A stretch of 22,088 nucleotides of DNA, taken from the IMG/VR virus record IMGVR_UViG_3300030110_003914, positions 1 to 22,088 of that record. The stretch is one strand, 5' to 3'. The notes under the pieces are model-generated. The model ran no database searches. It was not told where the DNA came from and worked only from the letters and a program-made list of their open reading frames with translations. The translations under genes were made by a program, and so were the position numbers. Of the stretch, positions 1 through 6,647 are shown one piece after another. Position 1 is the first letter of the stretch; every line of letters begins with the position of its first letter. The stretch comes from a virus.

Positions 1-14
1 GCATAGGTGATAAT

Positions 15-329
15 ATGGTTGAACACGGAATAGAAGAAGAAGAAACACCAAGCAATGTTACGGTGCATTACAAAGTTGGCCCCGGCCATGAACTATACAA
101 TCCTGATAGTGCCAAAGAGATTGCTTGGGAAGAGTTGAGAAGACTTAGGGCTAGGCATTTGAAGAAAGTAGATATTTATCAAGGAGTTATCTTCTACAAC
201 TCATTGACTACAACAAGGCAGAATCAATTGACTAAGTATCGGCAAGATCTGTTGAATCTGCCGAATGAATACGATGATCCGAAAGAAGCAATGGCTAACT
301 TTCCGAAAATGCCAACGTGGATGAACTAG
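15..329 (+). CDS. Small tail assembly chaperone / fibre-assembly-like protein (104 aa)
   Basis: Small acidic-N-terminal protein of 104 aa. The C-terminal half (about residues 40-104) has the pattern of phage tail assembly chaperone / tail-fibre assembly domains (Phage_tail_APC-like): an Arg-rich helix, then RQNQLTKYRQDLLNLP, then a proline/aromatic end with FPKMPTWM. In that family the typical core is YRqaLrdlP followed by WP..P, and this match is the basis of the call. The role would be an assembly chaperone rather than a virion part. The start is supported by AGGTGA at 5-10, 4 nt before the ATG. It is the first gene of the tail block, and a stop codon just upstream (4-6 or 8-10) may end a preceding gene. 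The family assignment is by eye and could be wrong; that the gene is real is much surer. Confidence 0.75.
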   Translation: MVEHGIEEEETPSNVTVHYKVGPGHELYNPDSAKEIAWEELRRLRARHLKKVDIYQGVIFYNSLTTTRQNQLTKYRQDLLNLPNEYDDPKEAMANFPKMPTWMN

Positions 330-378
330 GGTGTTAGGGCTGACAACTTTAAGAACCACTTGTGTCTGAGGGATGACA

Positions 379-639
379 ATGACTGATGAGCCACAACAGA
401 ACACCATCTCACTAGAGGATGCAGTAAGACTACTACAAGTGGACAATGCTGACAAGGTAGGATACCTGAACATCCTGCAAAACTTCGTTGCAGGTGTCGA
501 GTCTTCTTTGACTTCACTAAGGCGAGACATCGCTCAATTCAACGCAGGAATCTCGGCTAGAAACAATCCTAATGCAGACGTTATAACGCCAGAGGAGTCT
601 GAAGAAGCCTCTGACGACTCTGAAGACTCCGATGAATAG
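379..639 (+). CDS. Hypothetical small acidic-tailed protein (86 aa)
   Basis: I do not recognise this protein. The first about 65 residues look helical and amphipathic (SLEDAVRLLQVDNADKVGYL, then NFVAGVESSLTSLRRDIAQF), and the last about 17 residues are almost all Glu, Asp and Ser (from TPEESEE to EDSDE). Two in-frame ATGs exist, at 373 and 379. The GAGGG at 368-372 touches the first but sits 6 nt before the second, so 379 is the better start; the 373 form would add Met-Thr. It lies directly before the tail tube gene, separated by 43 nt. A head-tail joining, tail terminator or assembly-helper role would fit the position, but nothing in the sequence identifies one. Confidence 0.7.
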   Translation: MTDEPQQNTISLEDAVRLLQVDNADKVGYLNILQNFVAGVESSLTSLRRDIAQFNAGISARNNPNADVITPEESEEASDDSEDSDE

Positions 640-682
640 AACTGCTTAAGGACAATTGGCCTTCTAGTTCGGCTCGATACCA
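640..682 (+). promoter_or_regulatory. Gap upstream of tail tube gene with imperfect dyad; weak promoter candidate
   Basis: This 43-nt gap is one of only three gaps of about 40 nt in the window. It has an imperfect 16-nt dyad at 648-663 (AAGGACAATTGGCCTT, one mismatched pair) and a CTTAAGGA element (645-652). That element recurs at 2851-2859, before the next gene after the tube. The tube ATG at 683 has no recognisable Shine-Dalgarno site, unlike most genes here, so translation may rely on coupling or on a separate short-leader transcript. CTTAAG is only a partial match to the archaeal box A consensus, so this is a weak candidate. Confidence 0.2.
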
Positions 683-2854
683 ATGGCAAATGCGTTATTC
701 AAGGGTGACTTGGCTGAAGTCTCCTTCGGCAAAGAAACAGGACTACGCTGTGATGGGGCGACTTGGACACTTACGTCCACTTCTGGCAGTACGAGTACCA
801 TAACTGTGGGAACGGGTGCATACTGGCACACGGGTTCAGGTACGGATGTGGAATTACCAGACAATGTTCTGGTTGGCTGTGTCCTTAGAATAGAGGGAGG
901 AAGCAACTTCTCGGCAGATGATTTTGGAACTACTAGGAGAACATACTACATCACGGCTAATGATACGACAAACGGGACTATCAAAGTCCAACCTGCTCTC
1001 GCTACGAGTGCATCACAAGCAGCAGGTTCCTCAGACAACCTGACGATCGACACATACAGATGCCCGACGTTCGATGCGGGGATGACTGATGCTGCTCAGA
1101 AAGTAAAGTCAGATCAGTTCATCGGTCTGCTTGAGGGATTCGCACTACCAGAACCTGTAATTGATGTTCGGAAGCAGCACGTTATCGGCATGGGCAGGGA
1201 TGTCAACGTGATAACGAGCGGGAGAGAGACTCTCGATGGAGGGAGTATGACTCTAAACGCTCACAGTCTGCGATGGTTGAAGTATGCTCTGGGGGGACAT
1301 ACTGCAAAGGGTCAGGGTGAACTAGCCACTAAGACTAGCACATCCAACACCGTTAGTGCGAAGCCATTCAACATCGTTGATGCTGTCAGCGCGGCTACAT
1401 ACAAGGCAGAGAAGGTTTCCAATGGGAACGACGTGGACATAGCGTCGTCAGCAACTAGCGGGACTGTTTTCTCCGGCCTCGACAGCCTTAGCGGAATTGC
1501 TACCGGGGACAACGTGCTGATAGGTGCGAAGTCCACTTCGACATCAAGTGATGACACGGTGCTTGTGACGGATTCCAAGAACATCTTCGTATCGACTAAC
1601 GCAAGCGGAGGAGTCCTCAAGGTTGTTAGCGCAGGGGCAATCAAGTATGCATCCTATGCAGCAATCTCATCTCACACGATCCAGACGATTGCAGACATAG
1701 ACTCAGGAGCGGCTACTGCGGCTCTGGCGGCGGACAAGACAATCTTCCTACTTCCTCCTCTGGGCGCGGCTTGTTCGATAGGAGACACTAGGCTGAATGT
1801 CGGTGCTACCCTTAGAGCATTGTTCTCGGTAGGGGATTATGTGCAGATAATCGACTCTGAGACACATCAGATACCCGGACAGGATGATGTGCTTCCAACC
1901 GTGTTCAAACACGAGATAAGGAGAATCGTTGCTACGGGTGGAGATTACATTCATGTCGAGGAGCCATTCACATTTGCCCATGCGGTCAATAAGTGTGGAA
2001 TCGACAGGGTAGTCTATTCATCAGACAATGCAAGAGGTAGCCCAAATATCAATGCGACCACAAAGGAATTGCAGAATGGGGTTGAACACACCTACTTCGG
2101 CCATAGCACTCTCCCCTCCTTCATGATTGAGCAATCATACCGTAATAGCGATGCCACTCCCGGTGGAGAACAACTGCTACGCTTGTATAGCGGGTGCAAA
2201 ATGGCAGAAGCAACCCTGTCGGCTAACACAGAGGGAGAGTTGAAACTAGAGGCGTCCTATCAGGCTGCTAGGCACTACACCGATACAGCAGGAACATTCA
2301 CACCTCACAGAATGTTTGAGAATACTGCTAATACTACTGCAAACAGAAAAGTTAGCGGGATAGCCACTAACGGAGAAAAACCATATCTCTTCCAAGACAT
2401 CAGCATCGAGGCATTCGGTCGTCCAGTCTTGAGGGCAACAGAATTCAGCGTATCCGTTACCAACAGCACCGAGCCAAGATGGTTCATTAGAGGATACGAG
2501 GGTGCATCAGCCTCTACTGATCAGGTTCAACACGGAGGAACACAGACTCCTTTGGACATTACAGAGGCAAAGAGAGAATACACCTTCACATTCAAGGCTC
2601 TTGTCGAGGATAACAGATTCTGGGAAGAGATGAGGCAGAGGAAGCACCATACCAATACCAATGACATAACATTCACTCTGACAAAGCCCGGAAGCGGCAC
2701 TACGAGGGAGAATGCAACTATTACCATAGAGGATTACACCATCACCAAAGCGGATCATCAACTACCAGATGACAAAGGCCCGATATTCGCTGATGTCGAA
2801 TTGGTTGTCAGACATATGAAAGTTACAGAAAACAACCCATATTACATTGCTTAA
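683..2854 (+). CDS. Major tail tube protein, oversized, with probable inserted domain(s) (723 aa)
   Basis: Predicted major tail tube subunit, which would polymerise into the tail tube around the tape measure. The C-terminal third looks like the Phage_tube_2 style of tube protein: a beta-barrel-like strand set around 381-434 (SVGDYVQIIDSETH ... GDYIHVEEPFTFAHAV), a core STLPSFMIEQSYRN near 475-489, then ISIEAFGRPVLRATEFSVSV at about 572-592. A final strand/helix segment with AKREYTFTFKALVEDNRFW lies near 625-645. The first about 110 residues begin MANALFKGDLAEVSFGKE and are also beta-rich. Residues about 205-380 are Ser/Thr/Ala/Gly-rich and look like an insertion or surface domain. Typical tube proteins are about 150-350 aa, so 723 aa is large. 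Position (before the chaperone frameshift pair and tape measure) supports the role. A major capsid or fibre role is less likely from order and motifs. Confidence 0.72.
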   Translation: MANALFKGDLAEVSFGKETGLRCDGATWTLTSTSGSTSTITVGTGAYWHTGSGTDVELPDNVLVGCVLRIEGGSNFSADDFGTTRRTYYITANDTTNGTIKVQPALATSASQAAGSSDNLTIDTYRCPTFDAGMTDAAQKVKSDQFIGLLEGFALPEPVIDVRKQHVIGMGRDVNVITSGRETLDGGSMTLNAHSLRWLKYALGGHTAKGQGELATKTSTSNTVSAKPFNIVDAVSAATYKAEKVSNGNDVDIASSATSGTVFSGLDSLSGIATGDNVLIGAKSTSTSSDDTVLVTDSKNIFVSTNASGGVLKVVSAGAIKYASYAAISSHTIQTIADIDSGAATAALAADKTIFLLPPLGAACSIGDTRLNVGATLRALFSVGDYVQIIDSETHQIPGQDDVLPTVFKHEIRRIVATGGDYIHVEEPFTFAHAVNKCGIDRVVYSSDNARGSPNINATTKELQNGVEHTYFGHSTLPSFMIEQSYRNSDATPGGEQLLRLYSGCKMAEATLSANTEGELKLEASYQAARHYTDTAGTFTPHRMFENTANTTANRKVSGIATNGEKPYLFQDISIEAFGRPVLRATEFSVSVTNSTEPRWFIRGYEGASASTDQVQHGGTQTPLDITEAKREYTFTFKALVEDNRFWEEMRQRKHHTNTNDITFTLTKPGSGTTRENATITIEDYTITKADHQLPDDKGPIFADVELVVRHMKVTENNPYYIA

Positions 2855-2892
2855 GGAAATCTTGAATAACCATTGACAGGAACGGTATAACG
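2855..2892 (+). promoter_or_regulatory. Intergenic gap after tail tube gene; weak regulatory candidate
   Basis: 38-nt gap between the tube and SAP-domain genes. The tube stop codon lies inside TGCTTAAGGA (2849-2858), the same decamer that appears at 643-652 after the preceding gene. AGGAA at 2878-2882 is the only Shine-Dalgarno-like sequence and is rather far (about 10 nt) from the ATG at 2893. I see no clear hairpin terminator. Low confidence. Confidence 0.15.
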
Positions 2893-3315
2893 ATGAGGTT
2901 GAGTGGATTCGTCACCGTAAATGGCTCAAAAGAGAGAATTGACTGGACAATTGATGGTAATTCTATCAATGAAGGCCCCGGTCTAAGCGCACATGGAATC
3001 ACCGTTGAGGGTGCTATCGTGGTCGCAGAACCAGATGTAGTGGAATACACAGATGGGTACGAGGACATGACAGTCACCGATCTCAAGGTGCAATGCACCC
3101 AAAGGGAGTTGCCAATCTATGGAAACAAGCAACAGTTGATTGATAGATTGAGGGGGTGGGATGCCAACAACGACCCAATTAGCGAGGTAGCAGTTGCTCC
3201 TCCTGTTGAAGAAGTGCCAGAGGAAGTGCCAGAAAATGAAGGGTTTGTAGCAGACCCGGAAACCGGAGGATGGGTCGCAGAAGGAGATGAATTGGATGGC
3301 GTTGAAGGCGAGTGA
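2893..3315 (+). CDS. Small acidic protein with SAP-type putative DNA-binding motif (140 aa)
   Basis: The central part (about residues 59-94) reads MTVTDLKVQCTQRELPIYGN then KQQLIDRLRGWD. This matches the SAP helix-extended-loop-helix pattern: a leucine-containing first helix, a Leu-Pro/Gly turn, Lys, then LIDRL in the second helix. SAP and the related HeH/LEM or Rho-N-like motifs bind nucleic acid and also occur in phage structural-region proteins. The N-terminus (1-50) is beta-like and the C-terminus (100-140) is acidic, with a Val-Pro-Glu-rich linker (EEVPEEVPENEG) and a WVAEGDELDGVEGE end. It sits between the tube and the chaperone gene and overlaps the latter by 20 nt. Possible roles are contact with DNA at the head-tail interface, binding nucleic acid during assembly, or a non-DNA protein contact. 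None is proven by the sequence. Confidence 0.7.
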   Translation: MRLSGFVTVNGSKERIDWTIDGNSINEGPGLSAHGITVEGAIVVAEPDVVEYTDGYEDMTVTDLKVQCTQRELPIYGNKQQLIDRLRGWDANNDPISEVAVAPPVEEVPEEVPENEGFVADPETGGWVAEGDELDGVEGE

Positions 3316-3655
3316 TTTTCTCGCGGGTAAGACCGCAGAGAGACATGAAGTCGAAACACCCGTGGGGAATCTCATAGTCTATGTCAAGCCAATGACATGG
3401 ATACAGCAGCAAGAAGCAATATCCAAGTTCGTTGATTTCGTCATAGAAGGCGACGACATGAGGCCGAGAATTGACTTTGGTGGCTATTGGCAGTATGTTC
3501 TACGGAATTGTGTCTCGGACACCGAACCGAAAATCTCCAAAAAAGAATTGATGCACTTGAGTCCAGAAGTCGGTGCGGCCATTGTTGATGTTCTACCCGG
3601 TATAGACTCCTTAGTGGCATCTATGACTGGCGGTGAGCCAAGCCCTTTGGAATAA
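3296..3655 (+). CDS. Tail assembly chaperone, short form (lambda gpG-like, 119 aa)
   Basis: Small soluble protein in the lambda G position: after the tube and immediately before the tape measure. It starts MALKASDFLAGKTAERHEVE, continues with a compact beta/helix part (TPVGNLIVYVKPMTWIQQQE) and ends GGEPSPLE. The ATG at 3296 is chosen because GGAGATGA at 3283-3290 lies 5 nt before it; the ATG at 3287 lies inside that site. The gene overlaps the end of the SAP-domain gene. The last codons contain the slippery heptamer CCCTTTG (3643-3649), four bases before the stop at 3653-3655, so most ribosomes should make this short form and some should shift into the next frame. Sequence similarity to known chaperones is weak; order plus the frameshift signal carry the call. 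Confidence 0.75.
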   Translation: MALKASDFLAGKTAERHEVETPVGNLIVYVKPMTWIQQQEAISKFVDFVIEGDDMRPRIDFGGYWQYVLRNCVSDTEPKISKKELMHLSPEVGAAIVDVLPGIDSLVASMTGGEPSPLE

Positions 3656-3695
3656 CCCACTCGGATCTTCGTTCATACATTACTTCGGGTGGGGT
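3643..3695 (+). promoter_or_regulatory. Programmed -1 ribosomal frameshift signal (CCCTTTG + stem-loop)
   Basis: The zero frame reads AGC CCT TTG GAA TAA, so C CCT TTG (3643-3649) is a canonical X XXY YYZ heptamer in register. After a 5-nt spacer (3650-3654) a stem can form. A3655-C3658 pair with G3692-T3695, and A3659-G3663 pair with C3686-T3690 (one T-G wobble), with a single bulged G3691. Two more inner pairs (G3664-T3685, A3665-T3684) are possible, giving up to 11 pairs around an 18-nt loop. The -1 frame is open from 3637 through 4017. Heptamer, spacing and structure together are the classical arrangement for tail chaperone genes. Pairing was worked out by hand; no folding energy was computed. 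Confidence 0.82.
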
Positions 3696-4017
3696 AATCA
3701 ACCCATTCACTCCAAAGCAACAAGCCGTGCTGTCATTCCATACGATGACCTTCGTCCTCGGTTCCCATTTCAACTGCCCTCCACACTCATGGGATGACCA
3801 ACCGATTGATCGAGTTTATCTCGATTATCTGCTTGTTCGGGTAAATCAGGAACAACAGACAGAGGAGATGAAGAAAGCAAGAGACAAAGCCGACCGTTAT
3901 AACGCGAGTGGAAACCAAAATAAGGGGATGCCTATACGGACAACAAGTGATAGTGCCAACCTTGACGATTTCTTTGAGAGATTCAACAAACAATTAGAGG
4001 AACAGGACGGCAATTAA
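3649..4017 (+). CDS. T region of tail assembly chaperone, made as G-T fusion by -1 frameshift
   Basis: Second reading frame, expected to be expressed as a fusion: 118 residues of the short chaperone followed by 122 residues from this frame, about 240 aa in all. It continues GITHSDLRSYITSGGVINPF, TPKQQAVLSF and HFNCPPHSWDDQPIDRVYLD. It ends in a charged helical stretch (EQQTEEMKKARDKADRY) and a tail with LDDFFERFNKQLEEQ. The frame has no ATG near its 5' end; the first usable starts are GTG 3727 and ATG 3745, neither with a Shine-Dalgarno site. The protein-like sequence also extends upstream of both, to the slippery site. In lambda, the T part of gpGT recruits tube subunits while the G part binds the tape measure. 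An independently started gene from 3727 is the weaker alternative. Confidence 0.78.
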   Translation, partial: GITHSDLRSYITSGGVINPFTPKQQAVLSFHTMTFVLGSHFNCPPHSWDDQPIDRVYLDYLLVRVNQEQQTEEMKKARDKADRYNASGNQNKGMPIRTTSDSANLDDFFERFNKQLEEQDGN

Positions 4018-4019
4018 TC

Positions 4020-5417
4020 ATGGGAGATAGCATAGTCGAAACGGAGAGGCAATTATTTGCTCTCGGCAAGTCTATGAAAGGCAATATTCCTGTCACTACC
4101 AAGAGTATTGCAGTAAATCTGACTCTTAACAAGGTTCTAGGGCCATTCTACAAATTGTATCGAAACCTGTCAGCCGCCGTCACCACTCTAGGGGGTGTCA
4201 TGAAGGCTGCATTGAATCCAATCAAGGCTGTTGGCTTGATATTCGGTGGGATGAGGGATAACATCTTCTTCCTGATCGGGATAATTGCCCTCGCAGCAGC
4301 GGGTTTCGTGGCCCTAGCGGGTGAGTTCGGGGGTGTGACTGGACTCGCTGATGGGTTCAAGGAGTCGTTGTTATCGTTGGGTATAACGTCGGATTCCATC
4401 AAAGAATCCTTCGATCTGTTTGTCGAGGGGCTGAAGATAGGCTTCGATGCTCTCGTCATGGCTTGGGGCGCAATTATCTCCAATATGTCCGAAACGGGAT
4501 TCATCGACTCTCTGATGACTGCCTTTGGAGGTCTAGGCACAGGCGTAAGCGCAATCTTTGCCTCCGTGAACGAGGCCTTTGCAATCCTCGGTATCGAAGG
4601 AGGCAACCTCGGTGAGACACTCACGAACATAATCAATGGGGTGTTCGCATTCCTCACGGCAAGTGGTTTCATTGAATACTTCAACGAGTTGATTGTGACT
4701 TTCGGAATGTTAGCCGAGACTGCGGGCATAGTCATAGGAGCAATCATAGTGCTGATTGCCAAAATCGTGAAGGAAGCAACCACATCGGGAACTATGTTGA
4801 ATACAATCGTGAAAGGCATTGGCACGGTCATTGGTGGCGTAATGAACGTCGTCTTTGGCATAGTAACCTTCGTTCTAAAAGCAATTCAATTTCAATTCGG
4901 GTTAATGCAAGCATTTGCCACGGGAGGCTTTAGTGGAGTAGCGGACTTCATAGGAGAAAAGTTTGGTCATATATATGACTCTGCTGTCGCTTTCAAGGAT
5001 GGAGTTGTCAAGGCCCTTGGTGGGATGTGGGACTTCTTGATGACTCCAATCGACTACATCCTAGAAAAGATTGATGAGTTGAAGAATATAGATTTGGGCA
5101 GTTTGGTTCCTGACATGGGAGATATAACAGGTGGTTTGGCTAGTCTGAACCCATTTGCATCAGGTGGTATTGCCTCTGGCCCTCAGTCGGGCTATCCGGT
5201 AGCACTACACGGAACAGAGGCTGTCGTCCCCCTACCAGATGGTAGGACGATACCCGTCACGATGCAAGGTGGCGGAGGTGGGGGTGACTTCACCGCCAAC
5301 ATCACCGTCAACGGCGGAGGATCGGATGCTAGTGCCATAGCGAAAGCCGTGGGTCAAGAGGTTCAGAGGGCATTCCGCTCCAGATCTAGGTCTGGTGGCT
5401 ATGGGAGGGGTGTCTGA
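4020..5417 (+). CDS. Tail tape measure protein (465 aa)
   Basis: Tape measure proteins set tail length, guide tube polymerisation and act in DNA delivery. This one has an N-terminal region with conserved-looking IAVNLTLNKVLGPFYKLYRN, then long helical, hydrophobic stretches at about 82-100 (NIFFLIGIIALAAAGFVALA), 236-250 and 267-288. Its C-terminus is the usual Gly-rich tail: FASGGIASGPQSGYPVALHG followed by TEAVVPLPDGRTIPV, then Gly-runs and an Arg/Ser-rich end. The GYPVALHGTEAVVPLP pattern is typical of the family. At 465 aa it is short; by the usual relation of about 0.15 nm per residue the tail would be no longer than about 70 nm. It starts 2 nt after the chaperone stop with only a distant AGGACGG, so it is probably translated by coupling. 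Its stop overlaps the next ATG by one base. Confidence 0.85.
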   Translation: MGDSIVETERQLFALGKSMKGNIPVTTKSIAVNLTLNKVLGPFYKLYRNLSAAVTTLGGVMKAALNPIKAVGLIFGGMRDNIFFLIGIIALAAAGFVALAGEFGGVTGLADGFKESLLSLGITSDSIKESFDLFVEGLKIGFDALVMAWGAIISNMSETGFIDSLMTAFGGLGTGVSAIFASVNEAFAILGIEGGNLGETLTNIINGVFAFLTASGFIEYFNELIVTFGMLAETAGIVIGAIIVLIAKIVKEATTSGTMLNTIVKGIGTVIGGVMNVVFGIVTFVLKAIQFQFGLMQAFATGGFSGVADFIGEKFGHIYDSAVAFKDGVVKALGGMWDFLMTPIDYILEKIDELKNIDLGSLVPDMGDITGGLASLNPFASGGIASGPQSGYPVALHGTEAVVPLPDGRTIPVTMQGGGGGGDFTANITVNGGGSDASAIAKAVGQEVQRAFRSRSRSGGYGRGV

Positions 5418-6646
5418 TGCCAAGGATACAGATGATTCACCGAGATAGCAGCGTCACCGAGTTGGACGCAGACAACGTGGGTTTCGACTTTACCAGAATG
5501 GTCACTAACTTTCCCATTGCCGTGATAAACACTCGCCTTGGCCTTGACTTGAACCAGACCTCGATAGGCATCACAGTCGATGGTATATTCACAGATGATG
5601 TCGAGGCGACCGGCGGCAATGGTGCGTCCATGACGATAGACACGTCACTCAATGGAAGCCAGTCGCTGGCTTCTACATGGTATGAGTTGTTCGCCAGTTG
5701 GAATGCCGTCAAGGCTGAGTTGGATGGTGTCAAGATAAGATTCCAGACAACGGGACAGATAAATGCGGGTCTGGGAGAGGATACCACTCTTGAATTGAAG
5801 AACGCTAGTGGTTCTTCGACTGTGGCGACCAATAGCATCGTCGTCATTGACATCTCTTCAACCACCACATCTGACAGTTTGGCTGACACTATTGTAAGCG
5901 GTATAAATGGGGCTTCAATTAAAATTAATACTGCTACGGTAGCGTGTTCTTCCGTCTTAACCGTCAGTCAGTCATCTGGACAGCATCAGACACTCTCCAT
6001 GGATGTCCAAAGCGGCTCAGGTTTCGACGGGGAGAAGATTACCATCAAGAATACCGTCGTCGGTTCCAATGGAGATCACATTACGACAGTATCCAAGGAC
6101 GATGCGGGTGCTACATGGACTAACCAGTTCCTTGTCACCAATATGACGGGGGGTTCTTCTAATCAGAAGAAAACCATGGAAGACAAGGTTCAGGATTTAC
6201 TGAATCTATCCAACATGAGTGCAGGTGGAGCATTGGTTTCGCCTAACGCTATTGCTGGTTCGGTCATAGACATACCAGATGGTGTTTCTTCTGTCGATGC
6301 TTCTCGCTTCTTGCGAATAGATGGCATGAAAACCGTGCAGAAATACGTCGTAGGGCTTAGGATACCATATGAGTCATTAGCGTCTTCAAATTCTGGTAAC
6401 AAGGTCTTGAGGCAATACCTCATACCATCAGGAGTAGGTACGAACTTTTCAGCAGTAGATAACGACAAAGCCTTCGATCCGACTACAACGGTGAACAATG
6501 AGATTATCAGGCCCAACCCCTATCTTGAGCAAGGAGTGGCAATACCCGTTGTTTTGAGAAAATTCAATCCATCTTACAACGCTGGTGATGGTTATTGGAC
6601 TTATCAAATGGTATTTGAAGCGTGTGAGCAACTGGTGGGAATATGA
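5417..6646 (+). CDS. Tail-tip / baseplate protein, Dit position (409 aa)
   Basis: First gene after the tape measure, where siphoviruses usually place the distal tail protein. The start overlaps the tape measure stop (TGATG, 5415-5419) and has GGAGGGGTG at 5404-5412, 4 nt before the ATG. Residues about 20-62 (including NFPIAVINTRLGLDLNQTSI and GITVDGIFTDD) and the C-terminal part from about 283 (SVIDIPDGVSSVDASRFLRI ... RPNPYLEQGVAIPVVLRKF) may form one tip domain. They flank a Ser/Thr-rich beta segment at about 105-250. That segment has the style of small repeated domains in marine viral structural proteins (SLADTIVSGINGASIKI followed by VLTVSQSSGQHQ). No membrane segment or enzyme motif is visible. 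Family membership was not recognised; the role comes from position and beta-rich composition. Confidence 0.6.
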   Translation: MPRIQMIHRDSSVTELDADNVGFDFTRMVTNFPIAVINTRLGLDLNQTSIGITVDGIFTDDVEATGGNGASMTIDTSLNGSQSLASTWYELFASWNAVKAELDGVKIRFQTTGQINAGLGEDTTLELKNASGSSTVATNSIVVIDISSTTTSDSLADTIVSGINGASIKINTATVACSSVLTVSQSSGQHQTLSMDVQSGSGFDGEKITIKNTVVGSNGDHITTVSKDDAGATWTNQFLVTNMTGGSSNQKKTMEDKVQDLLNLSNMSAGGALVSPNAIAGSVIDIPDGVSSVDASRFLRIDGMKTVQKYVVGLRIPYESLASSNSGNKVLRQYLIPSGVGTNFSAVDNDKAFDPTTTVNNEIIRPNPYLEQGVAIPVVLRKFNPSYNAGDGYWTYQMVFEACEQLVGI

Positions 6647-6647
6647 C

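Noticed and set aside
2873-2891. TTGACA and TATAAC resembling a bacterial -35/-10 promoter
   Set aside because: The two boxes are only 7 nt apart, far from the 16-18 nt needed, so they cannot work as a pair.
2983-3412. Several overlapping minus-strand open frames of 77-130 codons
   Set aside because: All lie opposite the SAP-domain and chaperone genes, have no ribosome binding sites or recognisable motifs, and are shadows.
3727-4017. Independent gene starting at GTG 3727
   Set aside because: There is no ribosome binding site, and the same frame is open and protein-like upstream to the slippery heptamer. Expression by frameshift explains it better.
4148-4861. Long open frame of 237 codons on the minus strand
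   Set aside because: It lies wholly opposite the tape measure gene, whose family motifs are clear. The translation is Pro/Ile/Ala-rich low-complexity sequence, typical of an antisense shadow.
6585-6647. Upstream start of the first giant gene at 6585
   Set aside because: It would overlap the previous gene by 62 nt, and the added residues look out of place. The ATG at 6648 has GGTGGGA 7 nt upstream.
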